Shown here in pieces: positions 15,301 to 17,012 of a stretch of 17,012 nucleotides of DNA. The notes under the pieces were generated by a model. The model saw only the letters and a program-made list of their open reading frames with translations, was not told the origin of the DNA and did no database searches. Every line of letters begins with the position of its first letter. Position 1 is the stretch's first letter. Location: NCBI GenBank assembly GCA_000482145.1, contig AUXH01000420.1:1-17012 (forward strand). Direction: 5' to 3'. A program made the position numbers and the translations under genes. This DNA comes from Strigomonas culicis (lineage: Eukaryota; Euglenozoa; Kinetoplastea; Trypanosomatida; Trypanosomatidae).

Positions 15301-17012
15301 CGCGAGCCGCAGACGCTACGCCAGCTGCTCCATGAGCTGCGCATCTCGCCCGACACGCTGACGGTGGACGACCTCAACGTGCAGGTGGACAGCACCGCCG
15401 GCGGCTCCACCGAGTCGTTTTACCCCAACAGCGGCGGCGAGCTGCTGACGCTGCTCCTCAAGACGGAGAACCAGATGAAGGGTCGCTACTTCGCGGAGCT
15501 CACGAAGCTCACCTTCGAGAACCTCAAGCGCGACCGCTTCACCTTCAGTGAGAACCGCCTGCCCATCTACGGCGCGAACGAGGAGGAGTGGGCGCAGCTG
15601 TCGTCCTGGTTCGACACCCACGGCATGGCGTCCTCGCACAACCAGTGGATGGTGCAGGTCCCGCGCATCTACGGCTACCTGCGCACGAAAGGCAAGGTCG
15701 AGAGCTTCGCGCAGTACCTCGAGAACATCTTCAAGCCGCTGTGGACGGTGTCACTGCACCCCAGCAAGAACCCGCGGCTCTTCCACTTCGTGAACCACAT
15801 CTCCGGCTTCGACTGCGTCGGCGACGAGGGGCGGCCGGACGCGCCACTGAGCTCGGCGGTGCTGCCGCCGCACGAGTGGACGAGCGAGGAGGACCCGCCG
15901 TACAACTACTACATGTACTACATGTGGGCGAACATCTCGTCCCTCAACGCCTTCCGGCGGCGGCGGCAGTTCACGACCTTCACCTTCCGCCCCAGCAGCG
16001 GCGAGCGCGGCTCCGTCGACCACCTGTTGGGTGGGCTGCTGCTCGGCAACAGCATCAGCTACGGCGTCGTGCTGGGCCGCGAGGATGGGCCGCTGCAGTA
16101 CCTCTTCTACCTCGCGCGCATCGGCGTCACCCTCAGCCCGCTCAGCAACAACTCCACCGTCGTCGGCTACCTCGAAAACCCGTTCCCGAAGCTGTTCCGG
16201 CGCGGCCTGCTCGTGACGCTGGGCACGGACAGCCCACTCATGTACCACCACACGCAGGAGCCGCTCATCGAGGAGTACTCCATCGCCAGCAAGATCTGGA
16301 AGCTCAGCCCTAACGACATGTGCGAGATTGCGCGGAACAGCGTGCTGCTTTCTGGCTTCAGCTTCACCTTCAAACAGGAGCGGCTCGGCGAGCGCTTCTT
16401 TCTGTCCAGCAGCCTCAGCAACGACGCGCTGCGCACGCACCTGTCGGACATCCGCGTCGCGTTCCGCTTCGAGACGTACCACACGGAGGTAAGTCTGTTG
16501 GAGTTTGCCTCCGGCCTCACGTTCCGCAAGGCGCTGTACACCCTCTCGGAGGAGGAGAGCTGGCTGCATCGGCTAGATGCCCTTCGCAGCCAACAGAGGG
16601 ACCTGCGGCCGCTGCAGGACGCGCTCATCGACTCGAACCCGGACGACGCCGACATCAACCGCCTACAGCAGCACCGCACGCTGCTGCAGAGCCAGCTCGA
16701 GGAGCTCACGACGACGCTCGGCAGCCTGCGGCGGCAGAACAAGCAGCTGTCCGAGCGGCTCGCCGAGGAGCGCGCGCGCGATGTGCAGGCGGCGCAGCTG
16801 CGCCGCGCGCGCGCCGACGCGCAGCTCCACAACCTCGACGCGCTGCAGGAGCAGTGGGGCCGATCCGCGGGGGCCGACGCGGCCGCGGCCGCGCCGGAGC
16901 CCGGCGCGGGGGGGATGCTGCTGATGGGCTCGCCCACCGTCCCGCTGCCGTCGCTCGCCGCCGCCGCGCCGGCGGACGGCGCCGCGGCGACGCACGCCCT
17001 CGGCGAGGCGGG
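12334..17012 (+). CDS. Giant AMP-deaminase-like protein with two inactive-looking deaminase domains (partial, 3' end outside window)
   Basis: From ATG 12334 (context ccgccATG) frame 1 is open to the right edge: 1559 codons, no stop. Residues 1-100 are Ser/Pro/Ala-rich and probably disordered. Two full-length AMP deaminase folds follow, at about 125-690 and 800-1400, with a Gly/Ser/Asn insert (410-434) in copy 1. A coiled coil (about 1405-1510) and an Ala-rich stretch end the visible part. Active AMP deaminases turn AMP into IMP using zinc held by KVDTHIH, an RPH(C/S)GE motif and STDDP. Here copy 1 has KVDNLVL (230-236) and STVTP (625-629). Copy 2 has KVDNTVR (952-958), RPSSGE (S1221 for His, E1224 kept), ISYG (Y1243 for His) and GTDSP (D1299 kept). 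Non-catalytic signatures persist, such as EPLIEEYSIAS and MCEIARNSVLLSG. A scaffold or AMP-sensing role is inferred; catalysis looks unlikely. Confidence 0.9.
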   Translation, partial: MSKRPKDASGAPNAAPPRLSNAGTPGSLQSIGHMGSQGRSQLSALPSSSSIAAAMRRPSQQRVDLSSRGSLALQRHRVSKGLALPPAASYHTAVNTYYTLDIDGDDGGTSMAASHDLIQHALGLRDAYKQIDKGQLESGDRIIPPIGLRLEDGVFHFSGQRTTAVPWEQFYEDVHAVAACLQNTKCQTACRQRLEILEERFNIYKIMNRELEENAGRSRQGTGVFADSVKVDNLVLMPYYMHSQHLTRFIRDTLATRGDDVVALQGDGADREPITLARACELLEVPDPAWLTGEALGLQPSVEQRRGMTRVDVLDPQFNSGGLRSAALLRLFLSMDTLNKGAYFADLIRPLLGRNEARDDTPQATETAIDLHGLFGDEWEKLALWLQEHGMLGAFEANRWLAYLRRPHPPHAGGGGGGDLGSGNNSSGSGSQAGALFSKLTTTATLENQQQQLENFFLPLLVATIAPEDPKNAHVANMLSSLGGIVVNCGEVNTEISKEVSRKRRRPVDVPWTESVTDMYFLYYVWANLTSLNALRRRRGFNTLQLRAVLPAGTSRTTLAVAYLLCDHVIDGCALHERPVLQYLFGIHRIGVSMAPLSTNGLGSVSFADHPFMQLFRRGLRVSLSTVTPLLTHCSQEPLLEEYSAASRMHRLSGVDLCELALNSVMMSTFPEATRQNWLGAAFVRDGWQGNNFDLTHVPTARLELRATMWAAERQVLQRCAELVAQAAAEPGDDDDSPSTVDNSDNNVTSGDPAAASVAAVSRGGAVRAPYVVVDPHTYFPRLSFVGPYERDMQNGSIVQLLHRVLELRNHYMMHLHRMEDRSVGEVGSNYFTNLQRQDPVQQMELAFHKDANRAFEEEEWMFKTVEGVVVPHEVHQIPRIPQDMFHYSDFCDHLEEVRAIVKNVNVGYFAHRRLQLLEHKFRMHIAVNAGREAGSTFEKASQNRDFYQATKVDNTVRMETGMTARQLLNFIVTKATNNGDDIVSHRKGREPQTLRQLLHELRISPDTLTVDDLNVQVDSTAGGSTESFYPNSGGELLTLLLKTENQMKGRYFAELTKLTFENLKRDRFTFSENRLPIYGANEEEWAQLSSWFDTHGMASSHNQWMVQVPRIYGYLRTKGKVESFAQYLENIFKPLWTVSLHPSKNPRLFHFVNHISGFDCVGDEGRPDAPLSSAVLPPHEWTSEEDPPYNYYMYYMWANISSLNAFRRRRQFTTFTFRPSSGERGSVDHLLGGLLLGNSISYGVVLGREDGPLQYLFYLARIGVTLSPLSNNSTVVGYLENPFPKLFRRGLLVTLGTDSPLMYHHTQEPLIEEYSIASKIWKLSPNDMCEIARNSVLLSGFSFTFKQERLGERFFLSSSLSNDALRTHLSDIRVAFRFETYHTEVSLLEFASGLTFRKALYTLSEEESWLHRLDALRSQQRDLRPLQDALIDSNPDDADINRLQQHRTLLQSQLEELTTTLGSLRRQNKQLSERLAEERARDVQAAQLRRARADAQLHNLDALQEQWGRSAGADAAAAAPEPGAGGMLLMGSPTVPLPSLAAAAPADGAAATHALGEA

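Noticed and set aside
12334..17012. Annotation as a working AMP deaminase
   Set aside because: Both domains lack the zinc-binding His pair and other catalytic residues, so the family name fits but the activity probably does not.
1..17012. CRISPR array, transposon, tRNA or rRNA gene
   Set aside because: No spaced direct repeats, terminal inverted repeats, transposase or reverse transcriptase motifs, and no recognisable tRNA or rRNA sequence were seen on either strand. A tRNA scan was not possible.

Overview
The window reads as a stretch of trypanosomatid (kinetoplastid) nuclear chromosome, most likely from a GC-rich genus. Ten genes all lie on the + strand in one directional cluster, with no sign of introns or of a promoter for each gene. 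Coding regions are extremely GC-rich at third codon positions. They are separated by short AT-rich spacers (about 200-480 bases) carrying pyrimidine tracts followed by AG, as expected for spliced-leader trans-splicing of a polycistronic transcript. Several proteins are recognisably kinetoplastid or general eukaryotic. I cannot name the species.

Layout, left to right: the 3' end of an unidentified gene (1-234); a GEX1/KAR5-type nuclear-fusion (karyogamy) protein (454-1887); a coiled-coil protein with a cluster of Thr-Pro sites (2367-3146); exosome subunit RRP40 (3380-4339); a small unidentified basic protein (4808-5263); an Abitram/Simiate family protein (5505-6107); a long RluA-type pseudouridine synthase with a helical N-terminal half, whose frame is broken twice (6328-9497); a TTC9-like TPR protein (9698-10327); mitochondrial ribosomal protein uL29m/MRPL47 (10529-11914); and the first 1559 codons of a giant AMP-deaminase-like protein that runs off the right edge (12334-17012).

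The genes do not form a pathway. As is usual in trypanosomatids, neighbours share transcription rather than function. Two loose themes are RNA metabolism (RRP40, pseudouridine synthase) and the mitochondrial ribosome (uL29m, possibly the pseudouridine synthase).

The three points most worth following are these. First, the karyogamy gene, because it bears on sex in these parasites. Second, the AMP-deaminase-like protein, which holds two successive complete deaminase folds, both missing the zinc-binding and most catalytic residues. Third, the two same-direction frame changes about 140 bases apart in an otherwise intact pseudouridine synthase gene.
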